A stretch of 64,000 nucleotides of DNA from Camillea tinctor (lineage: Eukaryota > Ascomycota > Sordariomycetes > Xylariales > Xylariaceae). A model generated the notes under the pieces. The model had not been told where the DNA came from. It saw only the letters and a list, made by a program, of their open reading frames with translations, and did no database searches. Both the position numbers and the translations under genes were made by a program. The DNA is taken from NCBI GenBank assembly GCA_022578605.1, contig MU394113.1, forward strand, positions 124,001 through 188,000, read 5' to 3'. Shown piece by piece: positions 23,429 through 36,134 of this stretch; the stretch's first letter is position 1; each line of letters begins with the position of its first letter.

Positions 23429-25657
23429 CGAAAACCACCTTTCATCGAAATCCTCGACGTACTAGATTGATTATTACACTAATTACTCGGTTATTCCTAT
23501 GGTACCTTCAGTGTCAGATGGTGGAAAGGCTATTCGCTTTCCCATGGTTCTGCTAAGAATTGGCCGTCGCTCGTCGGTATGGTAACTGCAAATAGGTCGA
23601 CGGGTATGAGAAAATATCCATGGTTTATAGCGAATGAGTAGGAACGACAACTCGCTACCTGTATCCTACAGCCTCCTTTTAAGAAGTCTAGGTATGTAGA
23701 TGGGGATGATCTTTCTTTCAACGTACTAGGCCGTCGCTAGGGAAACAGGGTATATGGATGTGCCAAGGATGCCGAGGGTCGAGGACTATAGCTTCTTCCG
23801 CCTGAGCATATAGAATTATGAAATAAGTCTATAAACTGTGGTGTTCCTCCCCCCCCCCTCAGATGCGATGTTTTAGAAGATTTGTATATTATAAGGTCAA
23901 ACATGGTCACGTCATAGCGAAGGAGATATCGGTTGGACTACGCCGCTGAGAGGGAATAGCCGTGACGAACTTTGCTCGTATTAAAATAGAGACATTGTTT
24001 ATTCAAGGTAGCTCGAAACTGCTTGGCTGTGGAGTTGAAAGCTGAATCGGTACCGCTAATGTATGTTTAGTTCCAGTTGCGCAAAGTAAACACTGCGTAT
24101 TTTGGTCATCGATTGTTTCCTTTAGTCGGTACAAATCAGATCTTGGGTATCCAATATATGTCAGGGGAGAGAGAGATATGAATTGGAATATTGGATTCAA
24201 GGAATTGATGATAGGTTGGATATAAGTCATTGTTTATAGAGTTACAATCCTCTTGTTAGTGCAGGTGTAGTACAAAACAAAACTGCAAGCTAAAAGCAAG
24301 TTTATTAGGGCGGGGGGAACCTTGTTAATGTAGGTATGTACAACAATTTAGTTAGGCGGGGCACGCGAAAGCACGATCACTGATGTGATACGAGGGGGGA
24401 GATCGGATCGCTGAGCTAGAACCAGACATTGAACATTGATAGAACCACAGATAAGCTGGAAAAAGGACGATTGATGATCCGGTCCCAGCCCCCCCTTGAA
24501 ACGTCATTGGCCCCTCAGGTCGCTGACGCAACGGCGCCAACACCCAACTGGGAAAAGTACAAGAGCTACTTTGGTACCTGCCTACGTTTAGCGCAGGACC
24601 CACCCTAGGTAGTAGCAACGAATCTACCGTTCATAGGTCAGCACTCGCTAGCTCACCTCTGAATCTCACCTTACCAAGCCTACCAAGTCTCAACCGACCG
24701 GGATCCGACCAAAGAACAACAAATGCTGCTGGCAAAAAGAGTGGGGCGTTGCGTGTCCGGGGATAAGTCTTGGCAGATCGCTCTAGCAACCGGCCCAGCC
24801 ACGTCTTTTATTTACTCGGCCTGTCTGCCAGACCCTGCGCCGACTTTACACATGGAAGAAAAATCGAATGGCAGGGCCAATTGCATACACAAATTTTTTT
24901 TTGCATTGCATCCTCTTCCAGAATCTTTGAATAACCGATTTCTTCTGATATTTTCTTGTTACCAACCTCCTTCATTATTCTTCTGGTCATTGTAGCAACG
25001 AAGGGCAAAAAAGGGGAACGGAACGAAGAAGCCTGCCAAACGAAGGGATTGTCGATCGAGACGGTCTAACCTATCTTCACTCCAACCTCTTTCTTTTTAC
25101 CTTTTCAGTTAACCTTCCCACCTTTGCATCTGTACGGACGGGAAGAAGCTGTCAAACTTTCTAAGTTACCATACCAATCAATCTATCAATTCTCACCCAC
25201 ACAACCTACATACCTCCCTATCTCAGATCACCTTCGTCTAACCAGATTCAACACCATCAAGCCTGACACCACGCCTACACCTTGCACCTGCATCTGCACC
25301 TCACTCAAGCCCCCTCTTCGGTTGTTGTAGATCTGACAAGCAGCAAGAAAAGAAAAGGTCAAAGAGTTACGATACTCGAGCCGTGCTTTTTATATATACG
25401 ACTTAGCTAGAGAGCAAGTCGTCGAGACGAAGCCACGACTGGCATTCCTTGCGAATAGCGAATAGCGACGCCACCGCCGCCGCCGCTACATTCCTCATCC
25501 TGCTCCTCCTCCTCCACTTCTCCTCTCCACGGAATTCCAAAGAGCGCCTGTTGTGCGCCGCTCCACTAAGACCACACCGTCGCTCCACGGGAGGACGGCT
25601 GGTGGACAGAGACATTACAAGAGCTCGGGAATCTTTGGAATATACTAGACCGTCAAG
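23429..25657. other. Gene-poor interval and 5' region of the Fig1 gene
   Basis: About 2.2 kb with no supported gene. A run of C occurs near 23848-23857. The last 500-600 bases before the Fig1 ATG are rich in C/T and CA stretches, like a fungal promoter plus long 5' leader. A minus-strand frame across 25774-25403 overlaps this leader and the first Fig1 exon and looks like a shadow frame. Confidence 0.45.
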
Positions 25658-26735
25658 ATGGCGATGGAAAGGTTTCGGGTCGGGTGGTACCGTGAGTAGT
25701 TGTCTTTCTCTCTCTTCCCTCCCCGTGTCTGCTGCCCGCGCCGGTGTTGTTCTTGCGGGATAATGGGAATGCAATGTCGCAGTCAGTCATGCTAACAATG
25801 CTGTGTCTTCCTTCTAGGGTTTGTACCGTTCCTCGGATACCACCATGTACTGATGATCCTGATCGCCGTCTCCATCATATTACTATGTAAGTCTTTTGCT
25901 TGTTTAGTCCTCGAGTCTGTTCTTTACTTACATCCGCTGACCACTTTTTTCTCTTCCTAAACCACAGCACTCCTACTTGCAGGCTGCTCGTCATCCTCAC
26001 CGCTGATACCCGACATCTTCCTGCTGTCCCTCTACTACCAGCACTACACGGCGGTGCCCGACACTTCGCAGGTCGACTACAACGTCAACCAGGCCATCAG
26101 CAATATCGTCGGCTCGGCCCATCTGCAAGCCCGTGTCGGCTACTTTGGAATATGTATCAACCCTGATGGAGGCGCATGGCTGTGCAGCAACAATGCCACG
26201 GCGCTCGCCAATGAGGTGTCAGTCGATCAGGACCCGCTGAACCTCATTTGGCTTGCGAGCCAATTCAAGGACATGATCGTGTTCCCCTACTTGATGTAAG
26301 TTATATCTGTCGCATTGCTTCCCCTTCTCTAAATATATGCATATGCTAACTGACTTCGCCAGCATCATCGCGATCATCTTCGCTTTCGTCTGCTTCCTAC
26401 TGCTAGCCACCTTCCCCGGCTGGCACGAGGAGGAGGACAGCGAGGGTTCCGAGCGCGAGATCAAGCCCTTCCCCAGCCGACCCGTGTCGCAGGTCGCGCT
26501 GGCCATCATCTTCATCGCGTCCATCTTCGTGCTCGTATCGGTGCTATGGCAGCACACGGCCTCGGTGGCCGCCTCCGTCATCGCGCAGGACTTCGGCAAC
26601 GGCAGCGTCTTGTCGGGCATCGGTTCCAGCGCCATGGTCATGGGTTGGTTCAGCTTCACCCTCCTCATCATCGTCACCATCGGTCTGCTAGTCATGATAT
26701 TAAGTATCAGGGTGCTGTCCCAGCTAGCGGACTAA
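25658..26735 (+). CDS. FIG1: Fig1 family membrane protein (Ca2+ regulator / membrane fusion)
   Basis: Four exons (25658-25691, 25818-25886, 25968-26295, 26363-26735) give 267 residues. The topology is claudin-like: a hydrophobic helix at about 22-43, a large extracellular loop with the paired-cysteine block GYFGICINPDGGAWLC, then three more helices (DMIVFPYLIIIAIIFAF; VALAIIFIASIFVLV; the WFSFTLLIIVTIGLLV helix). The segment VSVDQDPLNLIWLASQFKD before helix two is characteristic of the filamentous-fungal Fig1 domain. In yeast, Fig1 is part of the low-affinity calcium uptake system and is needed for efficient cell fusion in mating; in filamentous fungi homologues affect mating and conidiation. 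Intron sizes are 126, 81 and 67 bp. It stands alone, with long flanks. Confidence 0.9.
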
Positions 26736-29476
26736 AAGAAAGATGATGGGGAAAGGAAGGGAAACTCTCCGGCCGCACCGAACAGAAAAGAAAAAAAAAC
26801 ACGACACACCAATGAGCAAGGGTTGGGCGGATATAAATGAAGCATGAATGGTAATGGTCTATTTATAAAAACATGGGTGGGGCCGGGGAAATCAATCTCT
26901 CTGTATAAGAAAAACACAAAAAACGGTATTTTCGACTGTGACGATGCGAGCATCATTCCGCGCCAACAACAGGAGAATATCACTTTCTCTTTCTTTTGAT
27001 TTCGATTAGCATATGGGACTGGAGTTAACAAGAGGGGAAGAGGGCATTTTTCTTTGGTGATTTATAATGTCTTTTTTTCTTGTATCCTGTCCTTAGCTTT
27101 GCTTCTTCTCTCTCCGTCGCCTTCCCATGCTTTGGTCCGGCTGCTTTCTCCCTTCTTATCCTCTCTATCTTCACGATTTTTATTCTATCAAGGAAATGGA
27201 AACGGGAATTTACGGGATTTGGGGAACGGTGGCTTCTTTTTTTATTTTCTAAACGGCTCGGTTTAGAAGGACGACAACGCGCGAGACGCAAAGGGCGACG
27301 ATGGAACACCAATATTGGAGAGGGCGGCGACACTTCTTTGGGGATATATATGCATGCCTACGAAACGAATGAAAGGGCATGGGGGCAAGCCGGTTAATGA
27401 AGAAATGAGGATGGACATGAAAGAAAGAGAAAAGGAAAAAGGAGACGTTTTGGACGAAAAAAGTACGGTTCTCTCTTTCTCGAGCGAGCGAGCGAAGTAG
27501 CATGTGTGAGCCTGTGCGGGCATGCAAAGACGTCTTTAGGAGCATCCTTGCTTGTTTTATACTAACTTACTTGCCTTCACCCCCGGGAAACCGAGGATTG
27601 GACTCGCAGTCGAGAAAGGGGGTTCTGGACTATATGTGTATGTATGTAACGTCGGCCTGTGTATAGGGAAAACCCTCCTTTCGTGGTTCGGAAGGGGAGA
27701 GAATGGAAACGGGTCTGGGTTTTCTATCTTGTCTTTTTTTTTTTTTTTGGCGTCGGGATCATATATCGAAATCTCTCAACCTCCATACAGTTATTATCTT
27801 GACTAAATTATATAACCTATGTACTTCAGTGAATCGAACACTTTCCATCTTATAGATATACTTGCGCGGGCAACACTGAAACAAATCAAATGTCAACCCT
27901 ATATTGGATTTGTCTACTCTTTTCGCATAACGTGACCTCCGGGTTTCAGCTACGCATATGTGCTGATGTTTATACACGCACTTTTCACTTATAGAAAATC
28001 ACAGAAATAAATAAATAAAAATAAAGGAGCATTAATGTAGTGAAGATATCTAGGTAAGTAAATGACTCAGAAAAAAGATTCCTGCTTCTAACACTCAAGC
28101 CCAACGTAATTAATATATGGACATAGGACTTCATAGACATATGTATAGGCTAGATAACTATGTCGTGAGACTTGAGCTACTTGGGTATCCACTAGTAGAC
28201 CGACATTCCGGCCAGAGACCTAGATTAATCTGCTTCATAGTTAGGTGGCCTTTATGGTTATTTCGCTGTCAGTTGGGGCCATCAGCATGCTAGTTCTGTC
28301 ATACAGCATAATGCGTACATACACGTGTATACAGGGGTCTGTTGGAATGCTTCAGTTGGGCTTGCTGGCTGTTTATGGGCGGTGTAAGTGGAGAGGCGAC
28401 CTTTTTTCTTTTTAACTCGTAAGAAAATAGTATCCGGGTTAACCTCCTTTCTTCCCCCCCCCTTTTTTTTCTTTTTATCGGCGTTAAGATCAAGTGCAGT
28501 CTTATTCTTCTAGCATCAGGCAATCTCAACATAGCGAACAATAGTATGATTCCCCAGCGTATCGGGATTGAGCCATTGAGTAATGTCCATATGAAAAGAA
28601 AAGGGATATAAAGCGAGTTTTACAGATGATGACATGATACCAGCATATTGATCTTTGAATCTCCGGCCCATCTAGCTACGTAGACCTTCGAGAAGACCAA
28701 AGCATCCAATATCAAGAATCCTACAGACTAGGGGAAGATTGCTAAGGGTAGACTCAATCGTTGCAGACCATGAACCTGAACCACATATGTCATGATACGG
28801 TACACGGTCATAAAGGAGTTAACTTCAAGTTATCATAGTTCATTCACAGATGTACGGCCAGGAAGGAATGTTGAAATTCGATTGTTCTCAGCTCGGATTA
28901 CGAGTTTGCTTGCCCCCACAAGATTATAAATAAAGAAGAAAAACCAACTACTTCCTCTACATTCCGTAGTCCATGGGAGTGGTCCGCAATCAGTCAATTC
29001 CGAGGCTTCTTTAACTCATGCACCCTCCTGTGCACCGTACTCCCAGCTACACGGTATCCTAGACTACCTATGGCCTTTGACGGATTGCTCACCAACTCGA
29101 CTCTATCTTGTATTAGATATAATATTACATGTAAAATACATACCATACGAGGAGGTCCTACGCTAGCATATAATAAAGCTACCCGGTTTCGGTGGGCTGG
29201 GATGGTAGTTGGATGCTCACCAAGGGCTGCATCGTTTCCAACAATCCAGTGTTAAAGTTATCGTAAGTTATTCCGAATATGATGCAAGCCTCTTTCAGCT
29301 TCCTTATACTTTTATGTCATGAGGATATTATTCCTTTTTTTCCCCCTTTCTTGTTACATGTTCCTTGAGTAGACGAGGTTAATCCAACACACGCGCCCCT
29401 CCCCCCCTAAAAAAAATCCAAACCATGCTAGATGCGCTTCTAGCAGCTTCACGGGTAGATTGATAGCAAATACGCC
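26736..29476. other. Gene-free interval
   Basis: About 2.7 kb. It begins with the presumed 3' UTR of Fig1 and contains homopolymer runs (18 T near 27730-27747, a C/T run near 28455). Short frames near 27,000-27,500 overlap each other on both strands and show no family motif. I see no supported gene or RNA. Confidence 0.5.
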
Positions 29477-31043
29477 ATGGCATTATCATGGATCCGCAAA
29501 CTCCCGCCGTACGCACAGGAAATTGTGCTTGACGGGCCTGCGATGCTACCTCCTGTAGGGGTTATGCCGGTATTCGACGACCCGCCGAACAGAAATGTCA
29601 TAGGCTACGTTACGAACGGGATATGTATCGCTGCACTCTTGGCTGTGGTCCTCATCCGCGGTTATGCTAAGTTATTCTGCATTAGGAAGGTTGAGATAGA
29701 AGACTGTAAGATAAAGAAGAGAAATAAAAAAACATATTACATCCGACTTCATGATATTTTTGTGGGTGCTAATATAGATTCGTGCTTTAGATATAGCTTT
29801 AGCGGCAGTGGTAAGTAACACAACCCATCTACATTTCCTTAAGAGACCTCCAACTAACTAGTCCTTTTATCAGGGGGCCTGGGCTGGGTGTATCTGGGGA
29901 AACTATTGGTTCATAGAAAACTATGGTGTCTTCGTACATCAGTGGAACATCCGGATCCGAGATATGACACGGATCATGCGGGTAAGGACCCTCTATCCCT
30001 TCTGGGCCCACGTACTAACCATGCTCTAGACGGTGCACATAGTCTCCAACCTCGCCGCAGCCAACATCTGCCTCGTCAAGACGGCCATCCTCATCGAGTG
30101 GGACCGGATCTTCGTGCCGCGGGGCACGCGCAACTACTTCTTCTGGACCCTGCGCGTCATCCTGGCGATTCACGTCCTGTTCCATGTCTCGTGGATCCTG
30201 GCCGAGAACCTCGGCTGCACGCCGTACCGGAGGATCTGGGACCAGACCATCGCCGAGGGCAAGTGCATCAACCAGAAGGTCCTCTACATCCCGGCCGCCA
30301 TTGTCAACCTCATCACCGACTTCGTCGTCCTGCTGCTGCCGCAGAAGGTCATCTGGAAGCTCCAGCTGTCGCGGCGGAACAAGATCGGGGTGTCGGTCGT
30401 GTTCGCCGTCGGAATCTTGTAGGTTACCGCAGGATAAGAGGATGATGATTATTCCTTCCTCCCACTTTTTGCTGCGCGGATTAGCTAATGCTTCTCCCCT
30501 CCTAGTTCTTGCATAGGGGCGTCGTTTCGACTGGTCGAGTCCGTCCGGTTCTTCCAGTCAGACGACCTCTTCTACGCCCTTGCCTCGATGGACCACTGGA
30601 TCCTGGTGGAGATGACGTGCCAATTCGTCGTGTTCTGCGCGCCCACGACGCCCATCGTGTTCCGAGGGCTCGGCGGCGCGACCGCGAAGGAGGCTCCGGC
30701 GGGGAGCAAGTCGTGGGCGAACCTAGCTTCCAAGCCGTCGAACCCGGAAATGACCTCGTTCGCCCGCGTGCCGCGCGTCGTTAGCAGGGTGTTCGATACT
30801 TCGCGGAAGTCGACGCACGACAGGAGACATGACAGCGACGAGAGCCTCTGGTCCTCGCCGTATCTCTCGAACGTGCCGCTGGGCATAGGGCCGACGACGG
30901 AAATCACCGTCCAGTCCCCTCTGGCCCGTGTACGCGCTCCGGAGGGGATTCTTCGCACGACGAGGATAGTACATCAGGAAGAGTACGTGGACAGTCCGTC
31001 AAGGGGAACCACTTCGAGCGGGGGGCACACGCCCACGTTTTAG
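29477..31043 (+). CDS. Fungal rhodopsin-like (SAT4-type) integral membrane protein
   Basis: Five exons (29477-29705, 29791-29810, 29874-29981, 30030-30418, 30506-31043) give 427 residues. The 20-nt second exon was chosen because it rebuilds IEDYIALAAV, the conserved (R/K)xxDD/EDY entry to the second helix. About seven hydrophobic segments follow the order of the fungal rhodopsin-domain family, with the conserved GC..Y..W.....KC cysteine pair between helices (CTPYRRIWDQ and GKCINQ), the NLITDFVVLLLP helix and the GIFSCIGASFRLVESVRF helix. The tail from about 310 is hydrophilic and Ser/Arg-rich, probably cytoplasmic. These proteins are common in Pezizomycotina, and their ligands are mostly unknown. 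Third-position GC is high in the last two exons. Confidence 0.85.
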
Positions 31044-34000
31044 CACTGCTTGGATGATTCACGTTAGTGAAATATAAAACGGTACCTTGTGAGCAGCTGA
31101 GCTTATGAGCCTGAAAGAAAGAACGAAGGAAATGCTTGTATGTAAACAAGCGACGCTGGCTCTGCGTAGTGACCTAGGTTAGGTAGCTTAGTTCTTTGCG
31201 TAGCAACGTATGTGTTTCCTCCATCTAAGGCCCACATTGTGATATATCTTGTTCTTTCAGTACATCTTTTGTTTTCTTCGATATCAGTTAGTATGTATGG
31301 GGGATACCAGCTCTGGAAAGGGAGTTTGCCGTATCGAGTAACGTGAACAATGCCGTCCTATTTCTACGAAGGCCACGCATCATATAAGCCACAAATCGCT
31401 GAAGGGTGTTTCTGAACTTTGTATATTCCATATAGGAGCTCTGTCTCATTTTTATAGGTTGCTGTTTACACGATCGGGTGTACTACTCGCTGTCATATAA
31501 TAAGTAGAATAGGTATGACAGTGACGTTTCAAGGATTATCAAACCAATTCTTATAGCCTATACGCAAGAAATCCCGATGTTGGAAAGGTCATATGATTGT
31601 TATCGGCAATTCGTACATTACTCCGTCACGTAGCCGAGTAAGCCTATCTATCGTGCTCCGTGGAGGGTCTGGTGTAGCATTGAATCTGGAGACTGTACTT
31701 AGTGGTGGGATATCCTATGGTTATCATGTATCGCCCATATCGATGAGGATTTGCCTCTCCATGCCTTGCTCGACAACCACGGGTCGGTAACTAACTTAGT
31801 GCTTACGCCTCTGTCGTACCATCCGGTTGTTATCCGGTTTTCGTGGCACTCAGTGTGTCAAGATAAAATCACAGGAAACTATCCAGTCTAAACAGATAGA
31901 TGCTCGGTCTCCTATTTCGATCACATTTGCGCCCGACGTCCCACGTTGAGAAACAAGATCGTGACAAGCAGTGTTAGCAGTCGTAGAAGCAGCTTCGGTT
32001 TTCATCGGTTTTTGAATTCAACTACGCTTACGTTTGAGTAATTACTACGCTATAACCCTTGCCTTGTCTTGCGCGTTAGCGTCTCCATGAGCCGCAGACG
32101 GGAACCCGGAGGCTTCTTGAAACCAATATGCGATGAGGATGCGTGGTTAGTGATCGTCGCGGACCTAATGTTACCTGCATATGCTGCCCTGAAATTCTTC
32201 TGCTGCCACGGCTAGCCTCGTATGCACCATGAACGATCTAGATCAATGGCCGTTGGGAGAAGAGTGTTGGATATGGGACTATATATGACGCTACCTCACT
32301 GAGTCGAACGCAGGATGAAGAGACTCAACGTGGAACAAACTAAGTAGGTATATTATAGGTATCAGGGAGTAAACTCAGAATATATATTGATGACTTCCAA
32401 TATCCTTCGTACTTGGAAGAGGCATAGGCACTTAGTATACCTATGTATCGTTCAATGAATAACACGAAGCATACACGCATCGTTGTTGTAGTGTATTCAA
32501 CCCCCGAGGTTTTCCACGTTGTCCATGCATCCGATAAGGATCCTCCGTGTTAGCGTTGAGATCGGCAAGGTCATATCCAAGACGAGTTTTCTTCGCCGTA
32601 AACTACCCAGGTAGGCGATAAAGACACAAGAGTATATCGTCAACTTCTGTATACACATTATCTAGATTTTACTTGGGCAATCAAATTTCACGTGTTTGTT
32701 ATTATTTGACGTTATAATTTGATGTTAGTGGTTTTTTCTTTTTTTCTTCTTTTTTATAGAAAACGCCTCGACTAGATATCAATTTTTCTATAATACTTGG
32801 GAGTTCGATAGATATTCACCGGTTCTTCAATATTAATTTACTATGAGAACAATTGAGTTTCAGTAAAAAAAACCAGGAAGTTTTCGTCGTTATTAACAAT
32901 TCTCGTGTTAATGTCATCTCTAACAACAGTGAGGATAAGTAGGTGGTTTTATATATATAGTTGTACATGTAGTACCTACTATACGTGCTATGTAGACAAC
33001 ACAGGCTTGACAGGGATAGTTAAGACCAGTGGATCAATCATGTCTGGTTCTTGTGCGCTAGCATTGATAGCTCTCGGTATAGAAAACGTGCAGTTGGCGT
33101 CATTATCTGCCCACAGGGTGCCCCCTTTTGGGTGTTAGCTTATCTTGGTAAATAACGCTACCGATCCCCCTACTGGCTGGGCTTTTCTCTCTCCCAAGCC
33201 TCTTCCATCAGCCCGCTCGCCTCAAAAGAAAGAGAGGGAAAAAAACACATCAACTTATTATGTAGGGACCTATACTAGGTACATATGTAACCTATGTAAG
33301 GCCCCCCTTGGCTCCCCAGAGCCGTCCCTACCCGTTCCTACAGGGGTTCTAGGACAAGTATGTAACCTAACATTGTCCATTACATACCTAGTTGTAAAGG
33401 TTATACCTACTGGTTTAATTCTATACATACACATAACAGATTTGATTTTCTATGGGGATTGTTATTAGTGACATTGATGTAAGTGATAAATAAGATAGCA
33501 CAGAGATAATGATAGTGAGATTGACCAAAAAAAACCGGGGTTTAACACATCTACGTAGCACATCAGGATCCATAATACTACCAACATAGGTATTTATCGG
33601 GGACGGTCAACTTAGGTGAACCTAGGTAAAGCCGATTGAATGGCCGATCTCTTGACTTGGAAAAGGACCCTCTCCTCGTTCGTATATCCACGGGGGGGTC
33701 CATTTCCCCGCGATTTACTCACGTAATAGCTACATGTCAAGAGAAGTAAATTAGGGAATCCTTCGAGAATTGAGAGGGTTGCATTCAAGTAAGGTTTCAA
33801 GCCAAGAGTTGATAAACCAGGCCAATGGCTTATTAGTTGACTATCTCGAATATAAAGTAAACTCTGTGTCCCCCCCCCCAATTCTGAAGGATTGTAATGT
33901 TATTATTATCATTATACTCAATCAAATGTCTAGTCTCTTTCACTTAACTAACTTAAGTGACTGGCAGGTTTAACATATCGATGTAACCTACTACAATAAG

Positions 34001-34376
34001 CATAAGCTCAAAATCTTACAAGGTTATCCTGGAGTATTATTTTTTTTTTGTTTGACTCAAACTCTTTTCTATTACTTTTTTTCTTCTTCTTCTCATCTTT
34101 GTTGTACTTATACCTTTCCCTCTCCTCCTTCATGCAGTAAGACAACCGGAGATGTCTTTCCTAACTTAGAAGTTCTTCCACAATTATTTGCCTCCCCCTC
34201 TTAACGCCGACATAACGTACGATCGCAATTCGGGTGGTGGACTTATATAAAGGTTTATCGCGGGGAGTGTGTTGTGTGCACACGAGCAAAGAAGAAGAAG
34301 AAGAAAAAAGAGAAGGAAAAGAGGGATGAAAAGTTGAAAAAAAGAAAAGATTAAAGAAAAATAAAAATCACACAAG
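31044..34376. other. Gene-free interval
   Basis: About 3.3 kb between the rhodopsin-like gene and the permease. It is AT-rich, with poly-T/A tracts near 32738-32756. AACCTAGGTA, a near-match to the recurrent palindrome, is at 33619-33628, and a run of C lies near 33871. The 100 bases before the permease ATG are A/G-rich. No supported gene or RNA was seen. Confidence 0.5.
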
Positions 34377-36134
34377 ATGGGGAACGAAGAATTGGGCTGC
34401 GCGGCCGGACCAAACGACGGCGGTGAACCCAAGATCGATCTCGACCGCTCCGTATCCAAGACCGTAGGCGAGGTCTCCCTTGACCAGCACCACCAACTCG
34501 AGCGCGGGCTCAAGAGCCGGCACATCCAATTCCTAGCGCTCGGAGGCGCGTAAGTTAACGATTTCACCGCATCATAAAAACGAAAGCAGAAAAAAAAAGA
34601 AAAGAAAGAGAAATACAATAACTAACCTTTCCTGTCCCCCCCCCCTCCTAGCATCGGAACCGGCCTCTTCGTCGGCTCCGGCCAGATCCTCTCCACCGTC
34701 GGGCCCGCGCCCCTGTTCATGGCCTACCTGTGCATGATGTTCGTCGTGTGGGTGGTCATGAACGACCTCGCGGAGATGGTGACCTACCTGCCGATGCGGG
34801 GGATCTCGATCCCGTACTTCGTGGGGCGGTTCGTGGAGCCGAGCCTGTCGTTCGCCTGCGGGTGGAACTACTGGTACGCGTACGCGATGCTGGTGGCGGC
34901 CGAGTTCACGGCGGGGGCGATCATCCTCCAGTACTGGACGCAGGCGGTGCCGGTGGGCGTCTGGATCGCGGTCCAGCTCGTCGTCGTGCTGCTGCTCAAC
35001 GTCGTCGCCGTGTCGTTCTTCGGCGAGGCCGAGTTCTGGTTCGCCAGCGTCAAGCTCCTGACCATCCTCGGCCTCATCGTCCTCGGCGTGTGCCTGTTCT
35101 TCGGCGGCGGCCCCACCCACGACCCCCTGTACTTCCGCTACTGGCAGGACCCCCCCGGCGCCTTCGTCCCGTACCTCGTGGCCGGCAGCACCGGCCGCTT
35201 CCTCGCGTTCTGGACCGCGTTCGCGCGCGCCGGGTTTTCCTTCATCACCTCGCCCGAGCTGATCGCCCTGTCGGCGGGCGAGACGGTCGCGCCGCGGCGC
35301 AACATCCCCAAGGCGGCGCGGCGGTTCGTGTGGCGTCTCGCCGTGTTCTACGGGCTGGGCTCGCTGGTAATCGGGGTGGTGGTGCCGAACGACGACGAGC
35401 ACCTGCTGTCGGGCGCGAGCAACGCCTCGGCGAGCCCGTTCGTCATCGGCATCCAGCGCGCGGGCATCCGCGGGCTCAACCACGTCATCAACGCGGCGAT
35501 CCTGACGTCGGCCTGGTCCGCCTCCAACGCTTTCTGCTACTCGGGGTCGCGCGTGCTGTACTCGATGGCGCTCAACGGGCAGGCGCCCAAAATCTTCGCC
35601 ACCACGAGCCGGCGCGGTGTGCCGTGGGTCGCGGTGCTGGCCACCCTGGCCATCGGCTGCCTCGCCTTTCTCAACGTGTCTAACTCGGGCGCTGCAGTGT
35701 TCACATGGTTCACCAACATCTCGACGATATCGGGGTTCATCGCATGGATCGTGGTGATGGTGACGTACCTGCGGTTCCGGCGGGCCATGGCATTCAACGA
35801 CCTGCTCGACCAGCTGCCCTTCCGCACGCCGCTGCAGCCGTACGCGACGTACTTCACTCTGCTTCTCATCACGCTGCTCACCCTGACCAACGGGTTCCAG
35901 GTCTTCTTCCCCTCGGAGTGGTCCGTCTCGAGTTTCCTCGCCTCCTATATCACCATCCCCATCTTCCTCGTCTTGTACCTCGGCCACAAGGCTATCTACC
36001 GCACCCCTTTCGCCATCAAGACCCGCGACGTCGACGCCTGGACCGGGAAGAAGGAGATGGACGAGATGTGCGCCCTCGACGTGCCGCCTGTCCCGCGCAA
36101 CCGGCTGGAGAAGTTCTGGTTCTGGCTTGCCTAG
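34377..36134 (+). CDS. Amino-acid permease (APC superfamily, fungal YAT type)
   Basis: Two exons (34377-34549 and 34652-36134) give 551 residues. A hydrophilic N-terminus with LERGLKSRHIQFLALGGA leads into IGTGLFVGSGQ, the helix-1 signature of yeast-type amino-acid transporters. About twelve hydrophobic helices follow, including the conserved GWNYWYAYAML block and the ITSPELIALSAGET block. The C-terminal tail (DVDAWTGKKEMDEM) is typical of the family. It imports amino acids across the plasma membrane by proton symport; the specific substrate cannot be read from the sequence. Third-position GC is very high, so the antisense strand stays open over nearly the same length; that antisense frame is low-complexity and charged, and is not a gene. 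Confidence 0.93.

Noticed and set aside
25403..25774. A 123-codon minus-strand frame at the 5' end of the Fig1 gene
   Set aside because: It covers the presumed leader and first exon of Fig1 in antisense and shows no recognisable motif.
34730..35683. A 317-codon plus-strand frame overlapping the permease
   Set aside because: Arg-rich shadow in another frame of the same GC-rich gene; no family motif.
34572..35987. A 471-codon frame on the minus strand opposite the amino-acid permease
   Set aside because: It is a shadow produced by very high third-position GC in the permease. The translation is low-complexity (His, Arg, Glu, Asp, Gly) with no domain, and the permease frame is clearly real.
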